This document shows positions 44,768 to 53,689 of a stretch of DNA of 64,000 nt, piece after piece (positions within the stretch are counted from its first letter, which is position 1; every line of letters begins with the position of its first letter). The notes under the pieces are model-generated. The model saw nothing but the letters and a program-made list of their open reading frames with translations. It searched no databases and was not told where the DNA came from. The translations under genes and the position numbers were made by a program. Source of the stretch: Geodermatophilus bullaregiensis (GTDB taxonomy: Bacteria > Actinomycetota > Actinomycetes > Mycobacteriales > Geodermatophilaceae); the NCBI RefSeq assembly GCF_016907675.1, contig NZ_JAFBCJ010000001.1, positions 2,356,001 to 2,420,000 of the forward strand, given 5' to 3'.

Positions 44768-46225
44768 TCAGCCGGGTGGGGGGCGGGCCGGCAGCAGCGC
44801 CCGCGCGTCGCGGGAGCGCAGGGCGCCGGCCCACAGCCCGGCACCGTAGGCGAGGTCCTCGAGCCGGCGGGCGGCGGCGAAGCGGAGGAGCCCGACCTCG
44901 GTCCGGTGCGGCCACCAGGCGAGGACGGCGTCGGCCGCGGCCACCACCGCGAGCCCGCGGCGGGCGCGGGCGGACACCAGGGCGGCCGCGACGCCGACCG
45001 GCCAGTGGTGCCGGGTGGCCGAGCGGGCCAGCGTGCGCCCGGCGGAGGCGGTGCCGCGCAGCACCAGGGCCGCCGCCAGCCCGTACGGCGCCGTGCGGTC
45101 CGGAGCGGCCAGCCGGCCGGCCAGCCGGGCCGCGGCGACACCGAGGGTGCCGGCGGCGGCCAGCCGGCCGGGCCGGCCCCCCGCCAGGGCGAGCGCGACC
45201 GCCGCGGCCGACCACGGGGAGACGACGACGGGCGCGACGGCGTCGCCGTGCCGGGTGGCCAGGGGCGCGGCGCCGGTGCCGTACAGCGCCCGGCGGCGCA
45301 GCCAGGCGGCCGTGGAGGAGGGGTGGTCGTGCGCCACCCGCGCGGCCGGCTCGTAGCGCACCCGCCAGCCGGCCGCGGCCAGCCGCCACACCAGGTCGAC
45401 GTCCTCGGCCACCCGCATGCCGGCGTCGAAGCCCTCCCCCAGCGCCGTCCGCCGGGCGAGCAGCGCGGCGCTCGGGACGTAGGAGAGGCCGGTCAGCGGC
45501 GCGACCGGCGCCGGGGACGGGCCCATGTCCAGCGCGCTGACCGCCGTCTCGTAGGGCGTCACCCAGCCCGGGTCGCCGGCCGGCAGGGCGGTGACCCGCG
45601 GGGCGACGACGGCCAGCCGGGGGTCGGCCAGGTGCGGGAGCAGCGCGGCCAGCCAGCCGGCGACCGGCACGCAGTCGGAGTCGAGAAGGGCCACCGCCTC
45701 CGTCGTCGCGGCGCGCAGGCCGGTGTTGCGCGCGGCCGCCGGCCCCTCCGACCGCCCGTGGCGCAGCACCTCCGCCCCGCCGGCCGCGGCGACGGCGGCC
45801 AGGGCGGCGGGGTCGGCCGAGCCGTCGTCGACGACGAGCACCCGCACGCCGGCGGTGGCCGGGTCGGCGCGCAGCGCGGCCAGCAGCCGCGCGACGCCGG
45901 CGGTCCGGTCGCGCACGGGGACGACGACGGTGACGTCGTCCGGCCCGGGGGCGGGTCCGGCCGGCTCGGGGACGGCGGCCGCGGCGTCGAGCAGCCGCGC
46001 CGCCAGCGCCGCCGTCGCCGCGTCGGTGACGGTCAGCCGGCCGCCGGCGAGCAGGTCGCGGGCCCGCGGCGCCAGGCGCAGCAGCCGCAGCGGGGAGCCG
46101 CCGAGCAGCGCCGCGCCGTCCTCCGTCCGGCGGGTGCGCGGGTCGAGGCGCACGGCGTAGCCGTCGGGCAGCCGCGCGTCCGGCGGCGCGGGGACCGCCG
46201 GGCCGGCAGGAGCGGCTCGGCTCAC
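44768..46225 (-). CDS. mftF: Mycofactocin glycosyltransferase MftF
   Basis: This 485-residue protein is a membrane-associated GT-A glycosyltransferase that adds a beta-1,4-glucose chain to (pre)mycofactocin. The N-terminal DGYAVRLDPRTRR region is typical of MftF, followed by VTVVVPVRDRTAGVARLLAAL, VLVVDDGSADP, the acceptor ALLDSDCVP and a RVAEDVDLVWRLAAAGWRVRYEP block. Hydrophobic helices lie in the C-terminal third. The GTG start overlaps the cysteine hydrolase stop. It is 9.5 kb from mftC rather than in the usual mftA-F order. Confidence 0.88.
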   Translation of the reverse strand: MSRAAPAGPAVPAPPDARLPDGYAVRLDPRTRRTEDGAALLGGSPLRLLRLAPRARDLLAGGRLTVTDAATAALAARLLDAAAAVPEPAGPAPGPDDVTVVVPVRDRTAGVARLLAALRADPATAGVRVLVVDDGSADPAALAAVAAAGGAEVLRHGRSEGPAAARNTGLRAATTEAVALLDSDCVPVAGWLAALLPHLADPRLAVVAPRVTALPAGDPGWVTPYETAVSALDMGPSPAPVAPLTGLSYVPSAALLARRTALGEGFDAGMRVAEDVDLVWRLAAAGWRVRYEPAARVAHDHPSSTAAWLRRRALYGTGAAPLATRHGDAVAPVVVSPWSAAAVALALAGGRPGRLAAAGTLGVAAARLAGRLAAPDRTAPYGLAAALVLRGTASAGRTLARSATRHHWPVGVAAALVSARARRGLAVVAAADAVLAWWPHRTEVGLLRFAAARRLEDLAYGAGLWAGALRSRDARALLPARPPPG

Positions 46226-46761
46226 CCGGCCAGCACGTCCGCGGTGGTGGTCAGCTCGACCAGCGGCGCGTAGAGGGCCATGAGGTCCAGGGCGCGGCGG
46301 TGGTCGTCGTCGGTGGAGCCGGCGCAGGCGTCGGTGACCACGCGCACGGCGACGCCGGCGTCGGCGGCCGGCAGCACGGTGGAGACGACGCAGCAGTCGG
46401 TGGCGACCCCGGCCACGGTCAGCGGGCCGCCGCCGACCAACGCGGCCAGCTCCGGCCCCCACTTGCCGAAGGTGGTGGCGTCCAGCACCGGGGCGGCGCC
46501 GGGGTCCTCGACGAGCGCGTACAGCGGCGCGTCGGGTGGCTGCAGGGCGAAGGGCCACTGCTGGTAGTAGGCCACCCAGGCGCCGGCCGGCTCGCGCGGG
46601 GCGACGAAGCGGGTGAAGACGACGCGCTCCCCGAAGGCGGCGACCAGCTGGCGGATCCGGGGACGGACCTCCTCGAACCGGGGCGCCGCCCAGGGCGAGG
46701 CGGGGTCGCCGAACACCCGCTGGAGGTCGACGACGACCAGCCGGCCGGCGGGATCGGTCAC
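46222..46761 (-). CDS. Cysteine hydrolase (isochorismatase-like)
   Basis: This 179-residue protein has the isochorismatase-like fold: VVVDLQRVF (catalytic Asp), TTFGKWGPEL (Lys) and GVATDCCVVSTVL (nucleophilic Cys), then an acidic-rich C-terminus. The group includes nicotinamidases and ureido hydrolases; no specific substrate is visible. GTG start with TAGCCT six bases upstream fits a leaderless transcript. Its stop overlaps the mftF start, so it would head a transcript with mftF, which hints at a link to mycofactocin metabolism. Confidence 0.85.
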   Translation of the reverse strand: MTDPAGRLVVVDLQRVFGDPASPWAAPRFEEVRPRIRQLVAAFGERVVFTRFVAPREPAGAWVAYYQQWPFALQPPDAPLYALVEDPGAAPVLDATTFGKWGPELAALVGGGPLTVAGVATDCCVVSTVLPAADAGVAVRVVTDACAGSTDDDHRRALDLMALYAPLVELTTTADVLAG

Positions 46762-46811
46762 GGCCGGAGGCTATCCAGGCGGATCCCGGGGCGCGCAGGG
46801 CGTCCCCGTGG

Positions 46812-46830
46812 TCAGGTTAGGCTCACCTTC
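46812..46830 (+). promoter_or_regulatory. IdeR/DtxR-type iron box
   Basis: TCAGGTTAGGCTCACCTTC matches the consensus TTAGGTTAGGCTAACCTAA at 15 of 19 positions, including the central AGGTTAGGCT. It lies 24 bases before the ATG of the iron-siderophore binding protein gene, where bound IdeR-Fe would repress transcription. Confidence 0.8.
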
Positions 46831-46853
46831 CCTGGACGACGAGGAGATCCGCG

Positions 46854-47864
46854 ATGCCCCGACCCCTGACCCGCCGCGCCGCCCTGGTCGCGGCTGCCCT
46901 GACCACCGCCGGGACGCTGGCCGCGTGCGGCTCCGACGGCGGTGCGTCCGGCGGGGGTGCGGCGTCGTCGTCCGCCGGCGGCGGGGACGGGACCTTCCCG
47001 GTCACCGTGAGCACCGCCTTCGGCGACGTGGAGATCCCCGAGGAGCCGCAGCGCGTCGTGGCGCTGGGCTGGTCCGACGCCGAGACCGCCCTGGCGCTGG
47101 GCGTGCAGCCGGTGGGCGCCAGCGACTGGCTGGGCTTCGGCGGCGAGGGCGTGGGCCCGTGGGCCGAGGGGCTCTACGACGAGGCACCGGAGATCGTCGA
47201 GACGCTCGAGCCCAGCCTCGAGGCGGTCGCCGCGCTGCAGCCGGACCTGATCCTCGACACCCGCTCCGACGGGACGCAGGAGCGCTACGAGCAGCTCCGC
47301 CAGATCGCCCCGACGGTCGGCGTGCCGGAGGGCGTGACGCAGTACCGGACCACCTGGCAGCAGCAGCTCGACCTGGTCGGGCAGGCCCTGGGCCGCACCG
47401 ACGAGGCCGGGCAGCTGCGGAGCGACCTCGAGCAGCGGTTCGCCGACGCCGCCGAGGCCAACCCCGGGTTCGACGGCACCGAGGTCGCCGTCGGCGCGTA
47501 CACGTCGGAGGGCTTCGGCGCCTACGTCCGCGGCGACACCCGCGTCGACTTCATGGAGGCGCTGGGCTTCAGCAACGAGCCGGCGATCCAGGACCTGGCC
47601 GGCGAGGGCTTCTTCGTGCCGATCAGCGAGGAGCAGGTGCCGCTGCTGGACGCGCCGCTCACCGTCGTCTTCCCGATCTTCGTCGACCCGGCGCAGATCA
47701 CCGGCAACCCGCTGTGGCAGACGCTGGGCTCGGTGCAGGCCGGCAACGCGCTCCTCCTGGAGGACGAGACGCTGGTCAACGCCTTCTCCAGCGGCTCGGT
47801 GCTGGGCACCGGGTACGCCCTGGACAACGCGGTGCCGCTGTTCGCCGAGACCCTGCAGCCCTGA
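46854..47864 (+). CDS. Iron-siderophore ABC transporter substrate-binding lipoprotein
   Basis: This 336-residue protein has a Tat/Sec-like signal (RRAALVAAALTTAGTLAAC) with lipobox cysteine and a linker of Gly/Ser/Ala, then a FecB/PeripBP-III fold: PEEPQRVVALGWSDAETALALGVQPVG, LEPSLEAVAALQPDLILDT, and a long helix followed by AGEGFFVPISEEQVPLLDAPLTVVF. It binds ferric siderophores on the outer side of the membrane. ATG follows an iron box and CGAGGAG. No permease or ATPase genes are adjacent. Confidence 0.92.
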   Translation: MPRPLTRRAALVAAALTTAGTLAACGSDGGASGGGAASSSAGGGDGTFPVTVSTAFGDVEIPEEPQRVVALGWSDAETALALGVQPVGASDWLGFGGEGVGPWAEGLYDEAPEIVETLEPSLEAVAALQPDLILDTRSDGTQERYEQLRQIAPTVGVPEGVTQYRTTWQQQLDLVGQALGRTDEAGQLRSDLEQRFADAAEANPGFDGTEVAVGAYTSEGFGAYVRGDTRVDFMEALGFSNEPAIQDLAGEGFFVPISEEQVPLLDAPLTVVFPIFVDPAQITGNPLWQTLGSVQAGNALLLEDETLVNAFSSGSVLGTGYALDNAVPLFAETLQP

Positions 47865-47865
47865 C

Positions 47866-49374
47866 TCAGCCGACCGGAGGCCGTCCCGCGACCGGCGGGG
47901 CGGCCTCCTGCGTCCGCACGGCCGGGCGGCGCAGCGCCAGCGTGCCGAGCAGCCCCACCAGGAAGGCGGCCAGGACGCCGAGGTTGGCGAAGGCCCAGTC
48001 GCCCTCGCGGCCACCGAGCCCGAGCGGGCCGAGCAGGTAGCCCTGCCAGTCCAGCCAGCCGGCCAGGCCGTTGGTCACCAGGCCCCAGCCGAGGACGGTG
48101 CCGGCGGCCAGGAGCAGCAGCGGCACCGGCGGGACGGCGCCGTAGCGGCCGCGCGGGTCGTAGAGGTCAGGCTCGGCGTAGGCGCGGCGGCGCAGCGCGA
48201 GGTCGGCCAGGAAGACCCCGCACCAGGCGGCGATCGGCACACCCAGGGTGATGAGGAAGCCCTGGAACTGGACGAAGAAGTCGCTCCCGGCCAGGAACAC
48301 CACCCAGACGGCGCCCAGCACCATCAGCGCGCCGTCGATGCCCGCCGCCACCGGGCGGGGCACCCGCAGGCCCGCGGCCAGCAGCGACAGCCCCGACGAG
48401 TAGATGTCCAGCAGCGCCCCGCCGACCAGGCCGAGCACCGCGACGACGACGAAGGGCACGAGGAACCAGGTCGGCAGGATCGCCCCCAGCGCCCCGATCG
48501 GGTCGGCGCCGATGTCCCCCGACAGCTCCGGGTCCGACGCGGCCAGCAGCAGGCCGGCGGCGAGCAGGACCACCGGGGCCAGCGCGCCGCCGGACGTCGT
48601 CCAGGCGACGACACCGCGGGTCGACGCCGTCCGCGGCAGGTAGCGGGAGTAGTCGGCCGCGGCGTTGACCCAGCCGAAGCCGTAACCGGTCATGGCGAGG
48701 ACCAGCGCGCCGACGAACGCCGCCGTCGACCCGCTCGGCGTCGCGGTGACCGCCGACCAGTCGACCCGGCCGGCCACCAGGACGACGTAGACGACGGTGA
48801 GCGCGCCGCCGACCACGGTGATGACCGTCTGCATCCGCATGATCGCGTCGAAGCCGAGGACGCCACCGCCCACGACGAGGGCGGCGACCACCAGCAGCGC
48901 CACCACCTGCGTCGCCGTCCCGCCGCCCCAGCCGAGCTGGGTGAACACCGTCGTCGTCGCGAGGGTGGCCAGCGAGACCAGGACCGTCTCCCAGCCGACG
49001 GTGTAGACCCACGACAGCACCGCGGGCACCCGGTTGCCGGTGACGCCGAACGCGGCCCGGCTGAGCACCAGCGTCGGCGCCGAGCCGCGCTTGCCGGCGA
49101 TCGACACCAGCCCGCAGAGCAGGAACGACACGACGATCCCGACGACGCCGGCCACCAGCGCCTGCGCCGCGGAGATGCCGAAGCCGAGCAGGAACGAGCC
49201 GTAGGCCAGGCCGAGGACACTGACGTTGGCGCCGAACCACGGCCAGAACAGCTGCCGCGGCCGGCCCCGGCGCTCCTCCTCGGCGATGACGTTGATCCCG
49301 TTGGTCTCGACGGCGCCCCGGGCGGGTGCCATCGGCGCCCCGGGGCCCGGGTCCACGACCGGCTGGTGCGCCAT
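47866..49374 (-). CDS. NCS1-family purine/cytosine permease
   Basis: This 502-residue transporter has twelve membrane segments. The N-terminal GINVIAEEERRGRPRQLFWPWFGANVSVLGLAYGSFLLGFG segment is the NCS1 signature, and TGYGFGWVNAAADYSRYLPR and GVPIAAWCGVFLADLALRRR are conserved. Candidate substrates are cytosine, purines or related bases. ATG at 49374 follows AAGGAG. It converges with the siderophore binding protein gene with one base between. Confidence 0.9.
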   Translation of the reverse strand: MAHQPVVDPGPGAPMAPARGAVETNGINVIAEEERRGRPRQLFWPWFGANVSVLGLAYGSFLLGFGISAAQALVAGVVGIVVSFLLCGLVSIAGKRGSAPTLVLSRAAFGVTGNRVPAVLSWVYTVGWETVLVSLATLATTTVFTQLGWGGGTATQVVALLVVAALVVGGGVLGFDAIMRMQTVITVVGGALTVVYVVLVAGRVDWSAVTATPSGSTAAFVGALVLAMTGYGFGWVNAAADYSRYLPRTASTRGVVAWTTSGGALAPVVLLAAGLLLAASDPELSGDIGADPIGALGAILPTWFLVPFVVVAVLGLVGGALLDIYSSGLSLLAAGLRVPRPVAAGIDGALMVLGAVWVVFLAGSDFFVQFQGFLITLGVPIAAWCGVFLADLALRRRAYAEPDLYDPRGRYGAVPPVPLLLLAAGTVLGWGLVTNGLAGWLDWQGYLLGPLGLGGREGDWAFANLGVLAAFLVGLLGTLALRRPAVRTQEAAPPVAGRPPVG

Positions 49375-49449
49375 GGCGTCTCCTTCGCTGGGACGGTGTC
49401 GGCGGACGGCTGCTGCCGTCATCCTGGTGCCCCGAGGTCAGGAGGGCCC

Positions 49450-50214
49450 GTGCAGGACCACCCCGAACCGATCGTCCCCACCGGCTCGGTCGCGCCGGTG
49501 CCGCGGCGGGTGCGCGCCGTGCTCGGCGGCACCGTCGTCGTGGACACCTGCCGGGCGTCCTACGTGTGGGAGTGGCCGCCGTACCCGCAGTACGCGATCC
49601 CGCTGGCCGACGTCGCCCCGGGCGTGCTCACCGACAAGGGCACCGTCGCGGAGACGCCGGTCGGGACCGCGACGCGGCACACGCTGCGGGCCGGGGACGC
49701 GCAGCGGCCCGGCGCGGCGCTGGTGCACACCGGCGACCGGGTCCCCGAGCTGGCCGGCACCGTCCGCTTCGACTGGGCGGCGCTGGACGCCTGGTTCGAG
49801 GAGGACGAGGAGGTGTTCGTCCACCCGCGCAACCCCTACGCGCGGGTCGACGCGCTGCGCAGCTCGCGGCGGGTCCGCGTCGAGCGCGACGGCGTCGTCC
49901 TGGCCGAGTCCGCCTCGCCGGTGCTGGTGTTCGAGACCGGCCTGCCGACGCGGTCCTACCTGCCGCGCACCGACGTCCGCTGGGAGCACCTGGCGCCCAG
50001 CGCCACGGTCACCCAGTGCCCCTACAAGGGCCGCACCAGCGGGTACTGGTCGGCGCACGTGGGCGGCGCGGTCGTCGAGGACGTCGCGTGGTCCTACGAC
50101 TTCCCGACGCGGGAGATGTCACCGATCGCCGGGCTGGTGGCCTTCTACGACGAGGTGGTCGACGTGTTCGTCGACGGCGTCCGCCGCGAGCGGCCGCGCA
50201 CGCACATGCGCTGA
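49450..50214 (+). CDS. DUF427 protein with two repeats
   Basis: This 254-residue protein contains two copies of the DUF427 domain, about residues 15-125 and 135-250. Both have the pattern VRAVLGGTVVVDT / VRVERDGVVLAES followed by a Trp-Pro-Tyr region; the second has TQCPYKGRTSGYWSAHVGG and MSPIAGLVAFYDEVVDVFVDG. The function is not established. GTG follows GGAGGG. It is divergent from the NCS1 permease and convergent with mftE, with only four bases between stops. Confidence 0.85.
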   Translation: MQDHPEPIVPTGSVAPVPRRVRAVLGGTVVVDTCRASYVWEWPPYPQYAIPLADVAPGVLTDKGTVAETPVGTATRHTLRAGDAQRPGAALVHTGDRVPELAGTVRFDWAALDAWFEEDEEVFVHPRNPYARVDALRSSRRVRVERDGVVLAESASPVLVFETGLPTRSYLPRTDVRWEHLAPSATVTQCPYKGRTSGYWSAHVGGAVVEDVAWSYDFPTREMSPIAGLVAFYDEVVDVFVDGVRRERPRTHMR

Positions 50215-50218
50215 CCGC

Positions 50219-50902
50219 TCAGCGCAGCCGGCCGGCGTCGTCGACGTCCCAGCGCGCGACGGCGGCTGCCAGCCGCGCGACGAGGCCGGCGAGGGAGCGC
50301 GCGCCCTCCTCCGCCGAGGCGCCGGCCGGGTCGCCCAGGACGCCGGTCGGGCTGACCCCGCGCACGCCCTCGGCGCGCAGCCGGGGCAGCAGGTCGCCGA
50401 TCGGCGCGGTCTCGCCCGGGACGGACCGGTCGGTCCGCACCGACCGTGGTTCCACGTGCAACAGCAGCGACGTCTCGGCGCGCCCGGCGTGCGCGTCCCC
50501 GCCGGGGACGCCGCACGGGAACCAGGCGGCGTCCCGGCCCTCCTCGCGCAGCAGCGGGACGGCGCGGCGCAGCGCGTCGAGGTTGCCGCCGTGGCCGTTG
50601 ACCACGAGCAGCCGGCCGGCCCAGCGGCAGGCGGAGCGGCCGTACTCGACGAGCACGGTGGTCAGCGCCGCGGTGCCGATCGAGACGGTGCCGGGGAAGC
50701 CCTCGTGCTCGCCGCTGGCGCCGTAGGGCAGGGGTGGCGCCAGGACCCCGCCGAGGTCCGCCGCCCGCGCCACCGCCTCCGCGACCACGGTGTCGGTGGC
50801 CAGCGGCAGGTGGTGGCCGTGCTGCTCGACCGAGCCGAGTGGGACGACCAGCAGCGGCCGCTCGGGCAGCTGCGGCCACACGGCCCCGGCCAGGTCGGGC
50901 AC
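50219..50902 (-). CDS. mftE: Mycofactocin precursor peptidase MftE (creatininase family)
   Basis: This 227-residue metal-dependent amidase cuts the modified MftA to release the C-terminal two-residue derived molecule. Creatininase-family metal ligands are visible: PLGSVEQHGHHLPLATD (near residues 21-37), VNGHGGN and GDAHAGRAETS. The length and HEXL-like arrangement match MftE. GTG start lies seven bases after TAGGCT, which overlaps the upstream MFS gene's stop, so mftE may have a leaderless promoter. It lies away from mftC by about 5 kb. Confidence 0.9.
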   Translation of the reverse strand: MPDLAGAVWPQLPERPLLVVPLGSVEQHGHHLPLATDTVVAEAVARAADLGGVLAPPLPYGASGEHEGFPGTVSIGTAALTTVLVEYGRSACRWAGRLLVVNGHGGNLDALRRAVPLLREEGRDAAWFPCGVPGGDAHAGRAETSLLLHVEPRSVRTDRSVPGETAPIGDLLPRLRAEGVRGVSPTGVLGDPAGASAEEGARSLAGLVARLAAAVARWDVDDAGRLR

Positions 50903-50912
50903 GCGGGTCAGC

Positions 50913-52223
50913 CTAGGCGGGGACGGGCACCTCGTCGGGCAGCTGCCACGGGCGGACGACGACCACCAGGACGACGATCGCGGTGACCAGCGCCGCCACG
51001 ACGACGACGCCCATCGCGACCGCGTCGTTGCCGAGGACGCCGACCAGCGGGGCCACGACCGCGCCGACGCCGAACTGCACCGCGCCGAGCAGCGCCGCCG
51101 CGGTGCCGGCCGCCTCGCCGTGGCGGGACAGCGCCAGCGCGGGCGCGTTCGGCAGCGCCAGGCCGGAGCCGAAGAGCACCACCCACAGCGGGAGGGCGAC
51201 CGCCCACAGCCCGCCGGTGCCGGTGCCGGCGAGGACCAGGAGCACCGCGCCGGCCAGGGCGCCGACGACCGTGCCGGCCACCAGCACCTGGGCCGGGGAG
51301 AACCAGCGCAGCACGACCGGGTTGAGCTGGGTGGCGGCGATCAGCCAGACCGCGCCGGCGCCGAAGAGCAGGCCGAACTGCTGCTCGTCGAGGCCGAACT
51401 GGTCCTGGAAGACGAACGACGAGCCGGAGACGTAGCTGAACAGCCCGGCCATGGTCAGGCCCGCGACCAGCACCAGCCCGACGTAGGTGCGGTCGCGGAA
51501 CAGCACCCGGTAGGCGCGCAGCGTGCCGGCGAGGCCGGGGCTGCGCCGTCGCTCCGGCGGCAGCGTCTCGCGCACGGCCAGCGCGCCGACGGCGAGCAGC
51601 AGGAGCCCGTAGACCCCGAGCAGGAGGAAGACCCCGCGCCACGAGGTGACGCGCAGGACCTCCCCGCCGACGGTGGGCGCCAGCACCGGCGCCGCGCCGA
51701 GGACGAGGAACAGCCGGGACAGCATGGTCGCCGCGGCCCGGCCCTCGAACAGGTCGCGCACGACGGCGAGCGCGATGACCGCACCGGCCGCCGTCCCCAC
51801 GCCCTGCAGGAAGCGCAGCAGGCCGAGGACGGTGATGTCGGGTGCCACCAGGACCAGCAGCGAGGCGACGACGTGCAGCGCCGTCCCCGCCAGCAGGGGA
51901 CGGCGCCGGCCCAGGGCGTCCGACAGCGGGCCGAGGACCAGCTGGCCCAGCGCCAGCCCGACGAGCGTGCCGGTGAGCGTGAGCTGGACCGTCGCCGGGC
52001 TGGTCCCCAGGTCCTCGGCGATGGTCGGCAGCGCGGGCAGGTACATGTCGACGGTCAGCGGGCCGAGCGCCACGAACGCCCCGAGGGTCAGCGCGGTGCG
52101 CGCCGTCCCGGGCCGGTCGCGGACGGCGGGGGCCGCGGCCGGCCGTTCCTGGGTGGTGGTCACTCCGGGGAGGAAGCCGGACGGGGCGCCGCGCATTCCG
52201 CCGGCCGTCGTGCCCTCGGACAC
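50913..52223 (-). CDS. Bcr/CflA-type multidrug MFS transporter
   Basis: This 436-residue transporter has twelve membrane segments. LTLGAFVALGPLTVDMYLPALPTIAEDLG is the Bcr/CflA start, and GPLSDALGRRRPLLAG is the MFS loop A motif. LQGVGTAAGAVIALAVVRDLFEGR matches motif C-like. The GTG at 52223 is preferred, but an ATG nine codons downstream cannot be excluded. It lies directly upstream of mftE with 10 bases between, so both may share a transcript. Confidence 0.87.
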   Translation of the reverse strand: MSEGTTAGGMRGAPSGFLPGVTTTQERPAAAPAVRDRPGTARTALTLGAFVALGPLTVDMYLPALPTIAEDLGTSPATVQLTLTGTLVGLALGQLVLGPLSDALGRRRPLLAGTALHVVASLLVLVAPDITVLGLLRFLQGVGTAAGAVIALAVVRDLFEGRAAATMLSRLFLVLGAAPVLAPTVGGEVLRVTSWRGVFLLLGVYGLLLLAVGALAVRETLPPERRRSPGLAGTLRAYRVLFRDRTYVGLVLVAGLTMAGLFSYVSGSSFVFQDQFGLDEQQFGLLFGAGAVWLIAATQLNPVVLRWFSPAQVLVAGTVVGALAGAVLLVLAGTGTGGLWAVALPLWVVLFGSGLALPNAPALALSRHGEAAGTAAALLGAVQFGVGAVVAPLVGVLGNDAVAMGVVVVAALVTAIVVLVVVVRPWQLPDEVPVPA

Positions 52224-52269
52224 GCGCTGTCGCCCGTGTCAGCGAGCCCTGGCGGGGAACGGGAGGGAC

Positions 52270-52758
52270 ATGACCGCTGACACCGAGTCCACCCGCAAGG
52301 TCGCCGAGCTCCTCAGGGGCGAGAAGTTCGGCTTCCTCACCACGACGACGCCCGAGGGCAAGCTGACCAGCCGGCCGATGTCGCTGCAGGAGGTCGAGTT
52401 CGACGGCGACCTGTGGTTCTTCGCCCAGCAGGACGCCCCCTGGCTCACCCACATCACCGCCTCGCCGCAGGTCAACGTCGGCGTCGGCAGCGGCGGCAAC
52501 TGGGTGTCGCTGACCGGGCACGCGCTGGTCGTCGACGACGTCGCGAAGAAGAAGGAGCTGTGGAACAGCGGCGTCGAGGCGTGGCTGCCGCAGGGCCCCG
52601 AGGACCCGTCCGTGGTGCTCGTGAAGGTCGACGGCGACTCCGCCGAGTACTGGGACAGCCCGGGCAACCGGCTGGCCACCGCGTTCAGCTTCGTCAAGGC
52701 CAAGGCGACGGGCTCGCAGCCCGACACCGGTCACCACGAGAAGGTCGACCTGCCCTGA
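52270..52758 (+). CDS. Pyridoxamine 5'-phosphate oxidase-family protein (general stress protein 26-like)
   Basis: This 162-residue split-barrel flavin-fold protein has FGFLTTTTPEGKLTSRPMSLQEVEFDGDLWFFAQQDAPWLTHI, VGVGSGGNWVSLTGHALVVDD and a C-terminal KVDGDSAEYWDSPGN stretch. Members bind FMN, F420 or haem; this one looks like GSP26. ATG follows GGGAGG. It runs against the three SDR genes, with a strong hairpin between. Confidence 0.87.
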   Translation: MTADTESTRKVAELLRGEKFGFLTTTTPEGKLTSRPMSLQEVEFDGDLWFFAQQDAPWLTHITASPQVNVGVGSGGNWVSLTGHALVVDDVAKKKELWNSGVEAWLPQGPEDPSVVLVKVDGDSAEYWDSPGNRLATAFSFVKAKATGSQPDTGHHEKVDLP

Positions 52759-52759
52759 G

Positions 52760-52837
52760 GAAGGACCCCCGGCCCCTCGGCCCCCGTGCAGGGTCCCGGC
52801 CCGAGCGGAGCGAGGGTCGGGGGGCACGGGGTCCTTC
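52760..52837. terminator. Long hairpin between PPOX gene and SDR operon
   Basis: GAAGGACCCC (52760-52769) pairs exactly with GGGGTCCTTC (52828-52837). Inner GTGC/GCAC and CCGGCCC/GGGTCGG arms extend the structure. It lies two bases beyond the PPOX stop and one base before the last SDR stop, so it can end transcription from both sides. Confidence 0.65.
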
Positions 52838-52838
52838 T

Positions 52839-53672
52839 TCAGCGGATGGTGTAGCCGGCGTCCACCGGCAGCGTCACGCCCGTGACGTAACGGGCCTCGT
52901 CGGAGACCAGGAACAGGATCGCGTTGGAGATGTCCACCGGGTCGACGTAGGCCACCGGCAGCGGGTGCAGCGTCTCGAACAGCTCGGCGAACTTCTCCCG
53001 CGTCGGGTTCGGGTCGTCCGGGGTGAACAGCCCCCACGTCTTCTCGTTCTGGATCATCACGGTGTCCACGCCGGTCGGGTGCACGGTGTTGACCCGGATC
53101 GACTGCTTGCCGAACTCGTTGGCCAGCGTGCGCATGACGCCGATGACGCCGTGCTTGGCCGCGGTGTAGTGGATGGTGTTCGCGGTCCCCTTGAGCCCGG
53201 CGGTCGAGCTGGTGATGACGATCGACCCGCCGCCGGACTCGATCAGGTGCGGCAGCGCCACCCGGCAGGTGTTCCAGACCCCGGTCAGGTTGATGTCGAT
53301 CATCTCCTGCCAGGCGTCGTCGGTGAGCTCGAGCGCGGGCGCCAGCTCGAAGACGCCGGCGTTGGAAAGCACGATGTCGAGCCGGCCGAGCTGCGCGACG
53401 CCGTCGTCGACCGCCGCGCGCAGGGCCGCCGGGTCGCGGACGTCGGCCTTGGTGGCGACGATCCGCCGGTCGAGCGCCTCGACCTGCCGCACGGTCTCGG
53501 CGAGGTCCTCCTCGGTGGCCGGCGGGTACATGGAGATCGACTCGACCGGCCCGCACAGGTCGACGGCGATGACGTCGGCGCCCTCCTGCGCCAGCCGCAG
53601 GGCGTGGCTGCGGCCCTGGCTGCGGGCGGCACCGGTGATGAAGGCGACCTTGCCCTCGACGCGTCCTGCCAC
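52839..53672 (-). CDS. Mycofactocin-coupled SDR oxidoreductase (third in row)
   Basis: This 277-residue SDR oxidoreductase has the NAD-binding motif ITGAARSQGRSHALRLAQEGADVIAVD and the extended loop CGPVESISMYPPATEEDLAETVRQVEALDRRIV, characteristic of mycofactocin-dependent SDRs with tightly held NAD. Catalytic Ser, Tyr and Lys lie in ITSSTAG and HYTAAKHG. FLVSDEARYVTGVTLPVDAGYTIR ends the protein. The GTG start follows GGAGGA. It lies 17 bases after the second SDR. The substrate is likely an alcohol or aldehyde. Confidence 0.88.
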   Translation of the reverse strand: MAGRVEGKVAFITGAARSQGRSHALRLAQEGADVIAVDLCGPVESISMYPPATEEDLAETVRQVEALDRRIVATKADVRDPAALRAAVDDGVAQLGRLDIVLSNAGVFELAPALELTDDAWQEMIDINLTGVWNTCRVALPHLIESGGGSIVITSSTAGLKGTANTIHYTAAKHGVIGVMRTLANEFGKQSIRVNTVHPTGVDTVMIQNEKTWGLFTPDDPNPTREKFAELFETLHPLPVAYVDPVDISNAILFLVSDEARYVTGVTLPVDAGYTIR

Positions 53673-53689
53673 GGTTCCTCCTCGGTCGG

